This document shows, piece after piece, positions 42,882 through 56,221 of a stretch of 64,000 nt of DNA. Every line of letters begins with the position of its first letter. The first letter of the stretch is position 1. Source of the DNA: Aphelocoma coerulescens (Eukaryota; Chordata; Aves; Passeriformes; Corvidae); assembly GCF_041296385.1 (NCBI RefSeq), contig NC_091017.1, positions 11,650,001 through 11,714,000 of the forward strand, read 5' to 3'. A model generated the notes under the pieces. The model searched no databases and had not been told where the DNA came from. It saw nothing but the letters and a program-made list of their open reading frames with translations. A program made the position numbers and the translations under genes.

Positions 42882-44018
42882 TTGAGAAGAAGCACAATCA
42901 CTTCCACCTAGAGCTGGAAGAGGAAGAGGCAGCGGCACAAGCAAGTGCCCTTGAGCGTCCTCCTTCCGAATGCTAGAACGTCAATTCAGCAGGCAGGAGT
43001 GCAGCAGCCACCCTTCGTCTTGCAAGCCCATACGACGCGCACACCAGCCCGGTGCTCTGCGGCTTCGTCCTTCGCCTTTTCGAGCACGCCGTACCTTCAT
43101 TCTCCCGGAGGCGAACAGCGGTCTGCTTCTCGCACGGAACGCTGTGTCGGCAGCCAAGCGCTCCAGTGCACTGCTTCTGCCCAAACACGCCTGGGCCCTG
43201 CACCTCTCCTTCCCAGCGCTACGTAGCAGCACAATCTGTCCCTCTTGCGATCCCAAGCTAAGCGGAAAGCTTCTCGGCTACGTCTCCCGCAGAGAGCTGT
43301 GCCAGGACAATAAGCTTGCAAGCACTTTGCTCCTGACACTAGTGGCAACAGGGATTCGCACCACCTTCCAGGAGCAGTCCTCTTGCCTTTTACAAGGTGC
43401 AAAAGCGCCCCCTCTGTGGCGGTGCTGTCTGCCCGGTCTTTCTCGGCTCGAAGCACCACGAGGCACACAAGACTCTCTCGCAAGGACCGAAATTCCCGAT
43501 AGGCGTCTCTGCGCTTTCTGCAATGCTGCACGCACAAGCCCGGTGCTCTGAGGCTTCGTTCTTCGCCTTTCGTTGTCTGGGCAGAAGAGAAGCCGAGCGA
43601 GGCCATTGTGCTTTGCCGCTTGTCAGTGTGCTGTGCACGGTTTTTCCGCAGCTCGAGCTAGCGGGAGACCCCTTCGGTTTCGCGGCGTCCACACTACCCA
43701 TGGTAGCTCTCGCTCAGCGAAACTTGAAGGGGAGAAGCACTTGCTGGATGAGTCTTTCAGTGTGCAGGACTTTGAAAACACAGCAGCGCAATCGGGGCCA
43801 CGAGAAGGACCGCTGAGAAGTCGCTCTCGCACAGAGAACCGTGCCAGGATGACGAGCTCGCCCAGCATTTGCCCCTGACACTTGGGGAACTCGTAGCTGC
43901 CAGTGCCTTCCAGGGGCAGTCTGCTTTCTGTCATAACCTGCATAGGGCCCGTCAGATGGTGGTGCTGTCTGCCTTCTCCTTCTCGGCCAGAGTGTACTCT
44001 GGTGCACACTGCAGTCTG
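42882..44018 (+). repeat. N: GC-rich relative of A, unit 4
   Basis: Retains CGTCCTCCTTCCG near 42957, the ancestral state that separates it from units 5 and 6. Confidence 0.85.
43405..43419 (-). promoter_or_regulatory. CTCF-like motif, unit 4
   Basis: Identical motif and orientation. Spacing to the next copy shrinks to 10,075 bases from here on. Binding is inferred only. Confidence 0.25.
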
Positions 44019-45250
44019 GCAAGGAGCAAAGATCTTCGGTAGACATCTCGCACAGGAGAAAGTTGCCAAGAAAGAACCACGTTCTTCATCAGCCCTCCTC
44101 ATGTCCCGATTGGGGTGCTGCCTTCAAAGCCTTGCACATTGAAAGACTTCTCCAGCAAGTGCTTCTCCCCTGGCGCACTTCGCTGAGTGAGAGCTGCATG
44201 GGCAGCGTGGACTCAGCGAAACCGAAAGGGTGTCGCTGTAGCTCGAGCTGAGCAAAGAAACCGTGCACGGTGCACCGTTGGTGGGTGCAGCATGCACGCG
44301 GAAAAGCAGCAAAGTTCACTGCCATCGCTGGCCTTCTCTTCAGTCCAGACCACTTAAGGCAAACAATTTAGCTGCAGAGCACTGGGCTTGCGTGTGCAGT
44401 GCACCAAATTGCCCAAGACCAGCAAGGGCTCGTTCACAAGCAGAGTCGGCTGAGAGCATTCTTGCTTGCTCCAGAAAGGAAGCCGCAGCTATAGTGCTTC
44501 ATCCCACAGCGTGGACATAGGCACTTTCCTAGTTGTTCAGCCTTGCAGAGTCCCTGCAACTAGAGCTCAGCCAGGAGCAGGCGTCAAAGCAGAAGGCTTT
44601 CCTAAAGCACGCCTCTCCAACCAGCCTTCGGAAATCGCAAATGACACTGTGGCTCTGTGCCTTTCTTCTAAGACAGACGCCCACCTTGCTTTCACTCTCG
44701 CAGCTCCCTTGGCAGCCTCCAGCAGCTGCTTTCCTGGAGAACGGCCCGAGAAGTAGAAGCCAGGGCTGGGCTGCACCTTCGCCTTCCGCACGTAAGCGGC
44801 ACCAGACTCACCGGTGCGCTCTGTTCTTCCCTCCTCCGCTGCATGCTACTACCATCGTGTTCTCCGAAAGACGGAGACTGAAGGGAAGCGCAAATGCTTC
44901 CACAGAGAGCTACAAGAGGAATAGGCAGCAGCAGCACAGGCAAGTGCCGTGGAACTTCCTCCTTCCCAAGGCTATAACGTCAATTCAGCAGGCAGGAGAG
45001 TGGCAGCCACGCTCGTCTTGCAGCCCGTACAACGAGCACGCGAGCCCGGCGCTCCGCGGCTTCGTTCTTCGCCTTTTCGAGCACGCCGTACCTTCGTTCC
45101 CCCGGAGGCGGACGGTCTTCTGCTTCTCGCCCGGAACACTGTGCCCGGCAGTGCAGCGCTTTCTGCGGCAAGCTGCAAAGCGCCCGTCAGATGGCGATGC
45201 TGTCTGCCCGCTCCTCGGCTCGAGTGTACTCCGGCGCACGCTGCCGTCTC
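44019..45250 (+). repeat. A subrepeat, unit 5 (single copy)
   Basis: The diagnostic sites read C, C, C, C, as in unit 4. Confidence 0.93.
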
Positions 45251-45482
45251 GCAAGGAGCAAAGAGCTTCGGTAGACAGCTCACACAGGAGAAAGGTGCCA
45301 GGACGACACCACATTCCTCCTCACCCCTTCTCGTGGCCCACATTGTGGTGCTGCCTTCAAAGCCGTGCGCATTGAAAGACTCTTCCAGCAAGTGCTTCTC
45401 CCCTGGCACACTTCGCTCAGCGACAGCTACGTGGGCAGCGTGGACTCAGCGAAACTGAAAGGGTGTCCTTGTAGCTCGAGCT
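45251..45482 (+). repeat. P: partial copy of A, unit 5
   Basis: Typical P signature. It ends at CTCGAGCT before the AT-rich segment. Confidence 0.85.
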
Positions 45483-46146
45483 TGTTGGAGAGGATGAAAG
45501 TTTGGTAAGAAAGTTTCACAGCTATGTAGGCTTGACAGAAAGATCTCTGAATGTAGAAACTTAGCATGAGGTAGAAATGGAAACGAGTTTTGATAGAGAG
45601 TAAAAGGTGTTTTGCTGAAACACTGATCACTGAATAACTGAGAAGGCAAAGGTTGGAGATTGAGTTGGAAGGAGATGTTTTTTATTAGGACACCGGTATG
45701 TGAGTACAAACAAGCACATGTTTTTCACCAAGTAAATAAGTCTCAAGAAGGCCATAAGGAAATAGAAAACATGTTTTTACCAAAAAGAGAGCTATCGCAG
45801 GCAAACAAGAAATGTCGATGTAGCAAGAAGAAGAGAGGTCTGAGAATTTTCCACTGTAAGCTTAAATTGTAACATACTTACTCTTGTGATTGGATAAGAA
45901 TGACTATAATATGGTAATGGTAGTAGTCATGATAGGCTACAGGCAAATGTAAAGGTATTGTTGTATGGTGCTTATTGGTTGCTATGTATTGAGATACTCA
46001 GCAAAGAAAAATACATAATGCTTTCTAACTTGAACAGAAAGCGGCTCCAGGTATGCCTACCAGCTGTAGCTGACAGCTGTAGGGCTGGCTCTGGATACCC
46101 ACTCCCTGAAATGCTGTAACTTCGCCTATGCAATACACAGCTTTCA
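45483..46146. mobile_element. L: AT-rich insertion-like segment, unit 5
   Basis: Copy of L without the private change of unit 4. Confidence 0.5.
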
Positions 46147-48201
46147 AGAGAGCCGCCTGAAGTCCAGACACCCTTCGCGAGCCTTTCTCCTATAGAGCTG
46201 TGGAAAGAAATCGTACACGCTACACCGAGGGTGCGTGCAGCATGCACGAGCAAAAGCGGCAAAGTTCAGTGCCCTCGCTGGGCTTCCCTTCCGTGCGGAT
46301 AACGTGAGGCGAAAAATGAAGCCGCAGAGCACCGGGCTTGCAGGTGCAGTGCACCGAGTTGCAGAAGTCCAGCAGGCTCGTTCACAAGCCAAGCCGGCTG
46401 AGGGAGTCCTCGCGTCTCCAAAAGGGAACGCGGAGCCGTAGCACTTCATCCCACAGCGTGGAGATAGGCACTTCCCTAGTCGTTCAGCCTTGCAGAGTCC
46501 CTGCAGCTAGAGCTCACCCAGGAGCAGGCGTCAAAGCAGAAGGCCCTCCTAAAGCACCCTTTCTCCAAGCAGCCTCCTGAAAGGGCGCATCACAGTGCGG
46601 CTCTGCGCCTTTCTTCTAAGACAGACGCCCGCTATACTTTCGTGCTCGCAGCTCCCTTGGCAGCCTCCAGCAGCTACTCTCCTGGAGAACGGCCGTAGAC
46701 GTCAAAGCCAGTGCTGGGCTGCACCTCCGCCCTCCCCAGGTAAGCAACAGCGAACTCACCGGTGCACTCTGTACTTCCCTCCTCCGCTTGCATCCTACAT
46801 GCATTCGTGTTCTCCGAAACTCAGAGACTGAAGGGAAGGGCAATTGCTTCCCCAGATAGCTGCAAGGGCACTAGGCAGCAGCAGCACAAATTTCACATGA
46901 CCTGATGCACTGTAGAGATATTACCCTGTTACCCCTCCTTTCTCCTCGTCCTCGACCAATTGTGGTGGGATGTCGAAAGGCTTGGCCAGCGAAAAGCTCA
47001 TCCAGCAAGGGCGTCTCTCTTGACGCATTTCCCTGACCGAGAGCTACACAGATGGTCTGGACACTGTAAAACAGCAAGAAAATAATTCTATGTCCAGCTG
47101 AGGAAAATCCGTGCACAGAAAAATGTAGATGCCTGCAGTAAACAATCTGAAGAGCGGCAAAGCTCCAAGCCATCGCTGCGCTTCAGTCCTGTCCGGACCA
47201 CAGAAGGCGAAGAACGAAGCAGCTGGGCACCGGCTTCATGGACTCAGTGGCGCGACTTGCAAACGTCCAGCCAAGAGCTGCTTCAACAAGCAGATGCTCT
47301 GCCTGCACTTTCCCTCGCAGCGCTAGGCAGCACCACGTTCTGTTTGCGTGGCAGCCTGATTCTTAACGGAAAGATTCTCAATGCCTGTGTCTGGCACAGA
47401 GAACGGTTTTAGGTCAGCAAGCTCACCCGGCGCTTACCCTCGACGCGTGCAAACCTGTATTTGCACCGCATTCCAGTGGCAGCCCTCTTTCCTTTCCAGC
47501 CGGCACAGCGCCGTCAGATCGCGGTGCTCTCTGCACCTGCCTTCTCGCTTCCAAGTGCCACCGCGCACATTACAGCCTTGCAGGGAGCGAAGAGGCGGAG
47601 AGGCGTCTCGCAAAGAAGAACGTGCCGGGACGAAAAGGTGCTCTTTCCTTTCTCCTCCTCCTTTGCCCGAATGGTGGTGCTGTGTTGAAAGGCTTGGCCA
47701 GCGAAAAGCTCATCCAGCAAGTGTTTCTCTCCTGACGCCTTTCGCTGAGCGAGAGAGCTACACGGACACTTTCGACTCGGGGAAACAGCAAGAGAATGAC
47801 TGTACGTCGAGCTGAGGAAAAGCCGTGCACAGCAGCCTGTGGCTGCGTGCAGTGTTCACGCTGAAGAGCGGCAAAGCTCCAAGCCATCGCTGCGCTTCAG
47901 TCCTGTCCGGACCACAGAAGGCGAAGAACGAAGCAGCTGGGCACCGGCTTCATGGGCTCAGTGGAGCGACTTGCAAATGTCCAGCCAAGAGCTGCTTCAA
48001 CAAGCAGATTCAGCTGAGAATGCTCTGCCTGCTTCAACAAAGTAAGGCGCAGCCCTTGCACTGCAGCACACTGCCTGGCCAGAAACAGGTTCTTACACCT
48101 TCAGTGCTGCCGAGCCCACGCAGCTTGAGCACACCCAGAAGGACGCGTCCAGAAAGAAGGCGTTCTTCGAGTGCCTTGTCCTTCCTTGTTCTGTCTTTCA
48201 T
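46147..48201 (+). repeat. A' and D with 12-base deletion, unit 5
   Basis: Same state as unit 4 at every marker site examined. Confidence 0.85.
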
Positions 48202-49844
48202 CTGCACCTGAAACAGTGGGTCTACGTGTTTTCCTTCCCAGGGAAAAGAACTTTCATTCTTGTCCAGGAGTCTATGGCTAAAATGGTGATTGCATGTCCC
48301 ATATCCAATACAACCAAGGATTACTCCCGGAGGAAAGCTGCCAGGACAGATGGGTCTTGCTGGCTTTGACCACCCCTGGGCCACCTCTCATATTCTCCTG
48401 AAACAGTGGGGTACATGAAGGCATTGCCATACCTGATCATCCCTTGCCATGCAGAGCCCAGCCTTGCATTGCCTTACAGACACCTCTGTGTACCTCCCTT
48501 GCCCTTCCTATGTCTCCATTGCATGGCCTTGTTCACCAATCTCCCACCTTGACTTTCTTACCCCTTGTTTCCTGGTCTTGTCTTGCCTGCTTCTCCTATG
48601 ACTCTCTTGGCCTTGCCTAAGTCTCTCTTGCCTTGCTTTGCAAAGCCAACACTTGCCTTGCCCTGCTACCCCTCTTTCCCTCGCCTAGTCTACCCACCTT
48701 TGACTGGCCTATCCATCCGATCATCACCTTTTCTGCACCACCCCTCCATGCTCTTGTCTTGCCTTGGCCTGCCTACCCTTCCCTTGCCTTGCACTGCCTT
48801 GCATAACCCTTGCCCTTCTTGACATTTGTGCCCCTTTCCAACATGGCCTTGCTTTCCTTTGCCTACCCCTCCCAATCCCTGCTTTGCCTACAGATTCCTG
48901 GCCTTCTTTTGTCTACCACTCCTTTGCCTTTTGTGGGAACCAACAGCTGGTCTGAAGGCCTCACAGACATTTCCGTTGATACAATCATTTTGTACCCGTG
49001 AGAATTGCAGAAGCAAGAAGATAAACAACAGAAAGAAGTTGTAACAGCTGCAAAAGGGACGATACTGGCTGATGTTTAGCAAAGAATGTGTGTACACTAT
49101 AGACAACCAGTAGTATTGTATTATAGCAAAATAATAGTCCATGCACATGTAGCTAAAAAAGTGCATAAGAGAAGATGCATAAATAATACAAGTGGTTTTT
49201 TGCCATTGCTCGGGGCAGAGAGTGTATGTGTGTCGTGACCGTCTCAACAGCAACAGCCTTGCACTGCCTTTCATAACCAGCCCCTGCCTACTGCCTCCTT
49301 CCCTGGCCTTCCATGTCTTGTCTTCCTCTCCTTTGATTTAACTTGCTTCTCCTATCTCTCCCTTGCTTGCCTTACTCCACTGACCTTTCTGTGTTCTTGC
49401 CTTGACTTGCCTAGCTGTTCCTTGCTTCACATTGCTTTGTGTAAGCATTCCCTGTTTTTATTTGCCTACCCCTTTCTTGCCTGGCCTTTCCTTGCCTAGC
49501 CTTTCTTGTCTTTGCCTGCCCTCTGCATCACTGGACTTACCTTCCTATGCCCTGCCTTCCCTACAACTTCTGGGCCTTCTCTTGCCTCGCACTCATTGGC
49601 CCTACTTTGCTGCCTGCTCACTGCTCTTGCTTTGCTTTCCCTAACTTTCCCTTGACTTGACTAGAATTGCCTAAACTTGCTTTGACTGCATTGCCTTGCC
49701 TGCATGGAAGAAAAGGCAAGGCAGGGCAAAGCAAGGAAATCATAGGCAGGGCAGGGCAAGGGAGACATAGGCAAGAGAGACGTAGCCAAGGAAGGCAAAG
49801 CAAGGGTAGGCTAGGAAAAACCAGGCAATGGTACTGAAGGCAAC
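48202..49844. repeat. E-H: inverted CCTTG domain with LTR-like insert, unit 5
   Basis: CTACAACTTC form. The LTR-like segment lies at 48932-49255. Confidence 0.8.
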
Positions 49845-52800
49845 GCAAGGCCAAGTGACTCATAATGCCTTTCCTTGGAATGCAAAGGTCTGAAATCCCA
49901 GTGTTGGTGGAGCAGATGATAAGGTCCCATGGGGAAGTAAACTCAACTGAGACATTTCTCTCCTGGCACCTCTTGTGTAGGAGCAATTCTTAGATATATT
50001 CAATATTGGCGGTAGCACGCCAGTTCCTCAGAGAGGATGACAATGCTTTTCCATGGGAAGGAAAGCACCTAGCCCCAGTGTTTCAGGTGCACATAAGAAG
50101 CTGCCTAGTGGAGGTAAAGGGCAGCAGCAACTTTCTGTCCTGGCATATTTGGTGTAGAAGCACTGCCTTGATTTGTACAAGTATGGAGTTGCTACGCCCT
50201 ATTTTCAAGGCAGTCTCCTGAAAAAGTCAATTTTGGCATGTCGTTTCCACTTCTGAAAGGTGGTCTTCTGAACTCTTGGCAGTAAGCCAAGACAAGCAGC
50301 TATGCTCATCCTTGGTGTGCAGCTGATTTAGACACCAGGGCAGGTAATGTCCAGTAACAGTGTTCTGGCACATTGGATGGGAGCAGTTCCTGGATGTTTT
50401 CTATTTTGGAGGAGGAGATCCCAGTTCTTCTGAGATGGGCTCATAGTTTCTCTCTTTGGCAAAGAAAGCAGTTTTGGATCTGCATGTAGGGTGTTCTCAG
50501 CGAATTAATGGCTTTTCCTCATGGGCAGTTCTGTGGGCTATAGCTGTTGAACTGTTAGAGAAGGAATGAAAAAGCCAAGCTGTTGAACAAATTTGCATCC
50601 TGCTGACTTTAGCAGCCCCTGATAAAATTCTGTTTGCATCCTGACTCTGTGAGACTGAAGGATTATGATGGTACTTAAAGCTGAGGAGGAAAGTGCACAT
50701 AGAAGAGCATGTGAATTTAATGGCTCTTCCTAGTAGGCAGTTCTCTGGGCTAGAGCTGTTGAACTGTTAGAGAGGGAATGCAAGAGCCAAGCTTCTGAGC
50801 TCTTTTCCCTGCTACCTTTAAAGTATGAGCATTCCCTGGTGCTCTCCTATTTGGATAATAAGTTAGAGTGGGTTTCACATTCACTTTGAAGAATAGAAAC
50901 AGCGCCATGTGAACCTGTGCCATCAGCTTTCCTTTCCAACTAAATGTTCCTACTTGCAATCTTGCAATTCTTACTTGCAATCATGCAGAGCACCGTGCTT
51001 GAGGCTGGTGCATTGAAGAAAATTAAATTAGGGCTGTATCAGTACAAAGGAGAGATTGCCATTTGCAAAACCTCGTTTCGCTTAAGTTAGTAATATTGTA
51101 AGTGTTAATTGAGTGGTCATTGGTTGCCTATCACCATCCTGATGCACTAATTTCATCAAGTGTAAATATTGGTCACAAAAGGTGCCCATTCAGCAACCTG
51201 TTGCTGTCTCCACATGGAAGTGTCTTCCGGACGAAATCAAAAGACATTCGAAGAGCCAGGATCCGCAAAGGAACAAACTATTGCCACATGAATGGTGCTG
51301 GGCGCCATGAGGAGCAGTTAACTTTAACCTGCGCGCTGTCAGCACTCAGAAGAACAACCCCAGCATGGCAGGGGGGACTTGCAAAAGAAGGAAAGGCCCC
51401 TCACCTAGCTATAAACCACCCAAAGTGCAGAGCCAAGTTGAAAACACCACTGCTCTCAAATCAACCGTGTCAGGACAAAAAGATTTCACTGATCTCCCCC
51501 TTCCAGGTACAAACTCTTATTTGCACCACACTCAGAGGGCAATGTGAGCTCCCCAGCGCTGTCTTTCACTCTCGCAGAGTCCAGATACTAACTTGTGAAC
51601 ATCCTACACAAACATTAGCTCATGAAAGTGCCAGCTTGAGCAAGAACAGCAGACCCTCCCATTGCACCCCCTTGTCATCCAGAGTGCGGCGGTTTGTTGA
51701 AAATCATGGACTCGGAAAGACCAATGCAGCAACTGCTTTTCTCTCTCCTACTGCCTTTCCCTGAGCGAGAGGTAGATGGATGATGTGGACTTAGTGGAAC
51801 AGAAAGAGTATGACTGTACTTATAACGGAGGAAAACCCCCCACAGCATACTGTGCTGTGTGCAGTACACGCTCTGAAAAGAGACAAAGCTGAATGCTGCC
51901 AGCGGGCTTCGGTTCTCAGACTGCTTGCATGGGCAGAGCTGCGGGCTCTTTTAAGGATGGAAACTGGCATCTGTGAGTGTAAAGAATGTGACTTTCCACA
52001 CAGCTTAGAAGAAAGGTGCATAGCCCCAGTGAGAAGTGTGTACGTGAAAGACTGGCAGAAGAAGTCGCAGTCCAGCAAGGCTGGTATCTTTTTCTTTGTG
52101 CCAAATAGGCACCTTGGGAACATGAAAGTACTTGATGGTAGCCAAACTGACAGTGAAGGCACAGAACACCGTCGGGTGTGTGCAGTGTACAGACGCAATG
52201 TAAAAGCCCTGAGTACCATTTGACTGCAGTCATAGTGCAAGTTTGCAACTGTACCATGCAAGGCCAGTGAAAGCTTCCTGTGCGGCCACATTTTCGTATT
52301 GGAGCTCGCTAGCTGGAAGTGATTCGGTTTGTCTGCAGTATCCGCTCGACTGAATGTGATGTGTCACTGGAAAGAAAAGTACAGACCAGCAGTGCGTTTG
52401 ATATGGTTCAGGGGCTGCAAAGGGAATGTACAGGCCACCTCTGGGATTTTGGTCTTTGTGCATTCCCATGGCAGCAGTTCCTGGATGTTTTTGTTCTACA
52501 GTTTAGGCTCAGTGAGAGAGAAAAAATGCGAGAGCACGCATAGCAGAGCCACAGGGAGAATTGCTGAGGTATGAGTTGCGTGCTGTTCAGATACTGCCGT
52601 ACCAAAGGCCTACCTAAACACTGCTGCTGATCTAGCATGTCTTTCTGTAGCAAGACTTGTTGGTACTGCAAAACAGAAGATGCGTGAGGTCAAATGAATC
52701 TGGACAGAAAATTTCAGACGAGCAGCCTATGAGTGCATGATTGAAACAGTAAATTTAGGTGACAGAATAGATCGTGGCATCGATTTGCGTAGTGTTAATA

Positions 52801-52956
52801 TTCTCTGAAGGGAATGCAAAAAGCCAAGATGTGTTTTCCATTCTAGCTGTTCCTGACAAAAACTGAGGAATAAAACTTTCGTTCTAGATGGAATGTAACA
52901 TTCAGTTCCCAGGATTTTGCACTCCAAAGTTCAACAAAAGAGTTTCCACAAGAATC
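49845..52956. repeat. M and K: monomers and mixed region, unit 5
   Basis: Like unit 4 but without its private CATGGGGAGG change. No gene is supported. Confidence 0.6.
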
Positions 52957-54093
52957 TTGAGAAGAAGCACAATCACTTCCACCTAGAGCTGGAAGAGGAA
53001 GAGGCAGCGGCACAAGCAAGTGCCCTTGAGCGTCCTACTTCCGAATGCTAGAACGTCAATTCAGCAGGCAGGAGTGCAGCAGCCACCCTTCGTCTTGCAA
53101 GCCCATACGACGCGCACACCAGCCCGGTGCTCTGCGGCTTCGTCCTTCGCCTTTTCGAGCACGCCGTACCTTCATTCTCCCGGAGGCGAACAGCGGTCTG
53201 CTTCTCGCACGGAACGCTGTGTCGGCAGCCAAGCGCTCCAGTGCACTGCTTCTGCCCAAACACGCCTGGGCCCTGCACCTCTCCTTCCCAGCGCTACGTA
53301 GCAGCACAATCTGTCCCTCTTGCGATCCCAAGCTAAGCGGAAAGCTTCTCGGCTACGTCTCCCGCAGAGAGCTGTGCCAGGACAATAAGCTTGCAAGCAC
53401 TTTGCTCCTGACACTAGTGGCAACAGGGATTCGCACCACCTTCCAGGAGCAGTCCTCTTGCCTTTTACAAGGTGCAAAAGCGCCCCCTCTGTGGCGGTGC
53501 TGTCTGCCCGGTCTTTCTCGGCTCGAAGCACCACGAGGCACACAAGACTCTCTCGCAAGGACCGAAATTCCCGATAGGCGTCTCTGCGCTTTCTGCAATG
53601 CTGCACGCACAAGCCCGGTGCTCTGAGGCTTCGTTCTTCGCCTTTCGTTGTCTGGGCAGAAGAGAAGCCGAGCGAGGCCATTGTGCTTTGCCGCTTGTCA
53701 GTGTGCTGTGCACGGTTTTTCCGCAGCTCGAGCTAGCGGGAGACCCCTTCGGTTTCGCGGCGTCCACACTACCCATGGTAGCTCTCGCTCAGCGAAACTT
53801 GAAGGGGAGAAGCACTTGCTGGATGAGTCTTTCAGTGTGCAGGACTTTGAAAACACAGCAGCGCAATCGGGGCCACGAGAAGGACCGCTGAGAAGTCGCT
53901 CTCGCACAGAGAACCGTGCCAGGATGACGAGCTCGCCCAGCATTTGCCCCTGACACTTGGGGAACTCGTAGCTGCCAGTGCCTTCCAGGGGCAGTCTGCT
54001 TTCTGTCATAACCTGCATAGGGCCCGTCAGATGGTGGTGCTGTCTGCCTTCTCCTTCTCGGCCAGAGTGTACTCTGGTGCACACTGCAGTCTG
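52957..54093 (+). repeat. N: GC-rich relative of A, unit 5
   Basis: Carries CGTCCTACTTCCG near 53033, the marker that pairs units 5 and 6. Confidence 0.85.
53480..53494 (-). promoter_or_regulatory. CTCF-like motif, unit 5
   Basis: Identical motif and orientation. Binding is inferred only. Confidence 0.25.
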
Positions 54094-55325
54094 GCAAGGA
54101 GCAAAGATCTTCGGTAGACATCTCGCACAGGAGAAAGTTGCCAAGAAAGAACCACGTTCTTCATCAGCCCTCCTCATGTCCCGATTGGGGTGCTGCCTTC
54201 AAAGCCTTGCACATTGAAAGACTTCTCCAGCAAGTGCTTCTCCCCTGGCGCACTTCGCTGAGTGAGAGCTGCATGGGCAGCGTGGACTCAGCGAAACCGA
54301 AAGGGTGTCGCTGTAGCTCGAGCTGAGCAAAGAAACCGTGCACGGTGCACCGTTGGTGGGTGCAGCATGCACGCGGAAAAGCAGCAAAGTTCACTGCCAT
54401 CGCTGGCCTTCTCTTCAGTCCAGACCACTTAAGGCAAACAATTTAGCTGCAGAGCACTGGGCTTGCGTGTGCAGTGCACCAAATTGCCCAAGACCAGCAA
54501 GGGCTCGTTCACAAGCAGAGTCGGCTGAGAGCATTCTTGCTTGCTCCAGAAAGGAAGCCGCAGCTATAGTGCTTCATCCCACAGCGTGGACATAGGCACT
54601 TTCCTAGTTGTTCAGCCTTGCAGAGTCCCTGCAACTAGAGCTCAGCCAGGAGCAGGCGTCAAAGCAGAAGGCTTTCCTAAAGCACGCCTCTCCAACCAGC
54701 CTTCGGAAATCGCAAATGACACTGTGGCTCTGTGCCTTTCTTCTAAGACAGACGCCCACCTTGCTTTCACTCTCGCAGCTCCCTTGGCAGCCTCCAGCAG
54801 CTGCTTTCCTGGAGAACGGCCCGAGAAGTAGAAGCCAGGGCTGGGCTGCACCTTCGCCTTCCGCACGTAAGCGGCACCAGACTCACCGGTGCGCTCTGTT
54901 CTTCCCTCCTCCGCTGCATGCTACTACCATCGTGTTCTCCGAAAGACGGAGACTGAAGGGAAGCGCAAATGCTTCCACAGAGAGCTACAAGAGGAATAGG
55001 CAGCAGCAGCACAGGCAAGTGCCGTGGAACTTCCTCCTTCCCAAGGCTATAACGTCAATTCAGCAGGCAGGAGAGTGGCAGCCACGCTCGTCTTGCAGCC
55101 CGTACAACGAGCACGCGAGCCCGGCGCTCCGCGGCTTCGTTCTTCGCCTTTTCGAGCACGCCGTACCTTCGTTCCCCCGGAGGCGGACGGTCTTCTGCTT
55201 CTCGCCCGGAACACTGTGCCCGGCAGTGCAGCGCTTTCTGCGGCAAGCTGCAAAGCGCCCGTCAGATGGCGATGCTGTCTGCCCGCTCCTCGGCTCGAGT
55301 GTACTCCGGCGCACGCTGCCGTCTC
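54094..55325 (+). repeat. A subrepeat, unit 6 (single copy)
   Basis: The diagnostic sites read C, C, C, C, as in units 4 and 5. Confidence 0.93.
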
Positions 55326-55557
55326 GCAAGGAGCAAAGAGCTTCGGTAGACAGCTCACACAGGAGAAAGGTGCCAGGACGACACCACATTCCTCCTCACC
55401 CCTTCTCGTGGCCCACATTGTGGTGCTGCCTTCAAAGCCGTGCGCATTGAAAGACTCTTCCAGCAAGTGCTTCTCCCCTGGCACACTTCGCTCAGCGACA
55501 GCTACGTGGGCAGCGTGGACTCAGCGAAACTGAAAGGGTGTCCTTGTAGCTCGAGCT
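55326..55557 (+). repeat. P: partial copy of A, unit 6
   Basis: Typical P signature, as in unit 5. Confidence 0.85.
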
Positions 55558-56221
55558 TGTTGGAGAGGATGAAAGTTTGGTAAGAAAGTTTCACAGCTAT
55601 GTAGGCTTGACAGAAAGATCTCTGAATGTAGAAACTTAGCATGAGGTAGAAATGGAAACGAGTTTTGATAGAGAGTAAAAGGTGTTTTGCTGAAACACTG
55701 ATCACTGAATAACTGAGAAGGCAAAGGTTGGAGATTGAGTTGGAAGGAGATGTTTTTTATTAGGACACCGGTATGTGAGTACAAACAAGCACATGTTTTT
55801 CACCAAGTAAATAAGTCTCAAGAAGGCCATAAGGAAATAGAAAACATGTTTTTACCAAAAAGAGAGCTATCGCAGGCAAACAAGAAATGTCGATGTAGCA
55901 AGAAGAAGAGAGGTCTGAGAATTTTCCACTGTAAGCTTAAATTGTAACATACTTACTCTTGTGATTGGATAAGAATGACTATAATATGGTAATGGTAGTA
56001 GTCATGATAGGCTACAGGCAAATGTAAAGGTATTGTTGTATGGTGCTTATTGGTTGCTATGTATTGAGATACTCAGCAAAGAAAAATACATAATGCTTTC
56101 TAACTTGAACAGAAAGCGGCTCCAGGTATGCCTACCAGCTGTAGCTGACAGCTGTAGGGCTGGCTCTGGATACCCACTCCCTGAAATGCTGTAACTTCGC
56201 CTATGCAATACACAGCTTTCA
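55558..56221. mobile_element. L: AT-rich insertion-like segment, unit 6
   Basis: Copy of L, same as in unit 5. Confidence 0.5.

Larger units (their letters stand above)
33944..44018 (+). repeat. Macrosatellite unit 4 (10,075 bases, one A copy)
   Basis: Exactly 1,232 bases shorter than unit 3 because only one A copy is present. It carries all unit 3-6 markers plus those of units 4-6: CGTACACGC near 36138, CTACAACTTC near 39487 and CTTATAACGGAGG near 41745. Private changes are GCTGAAGCACTG near 35542 and CATGGGGAGG near 39980. Confidence 0.95.
44019..54093 (+). repeat. Macrosatellite unit 5 (10,075 bases, one A copy)
   Basis: Same length as unit 4. CGTCCTACTTCCG near 53033 is shared only with unit 6. 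I found no difference from unit 6 in the parts I compared, so these two appear to be the most recent duplicates. Confidence 0.95.
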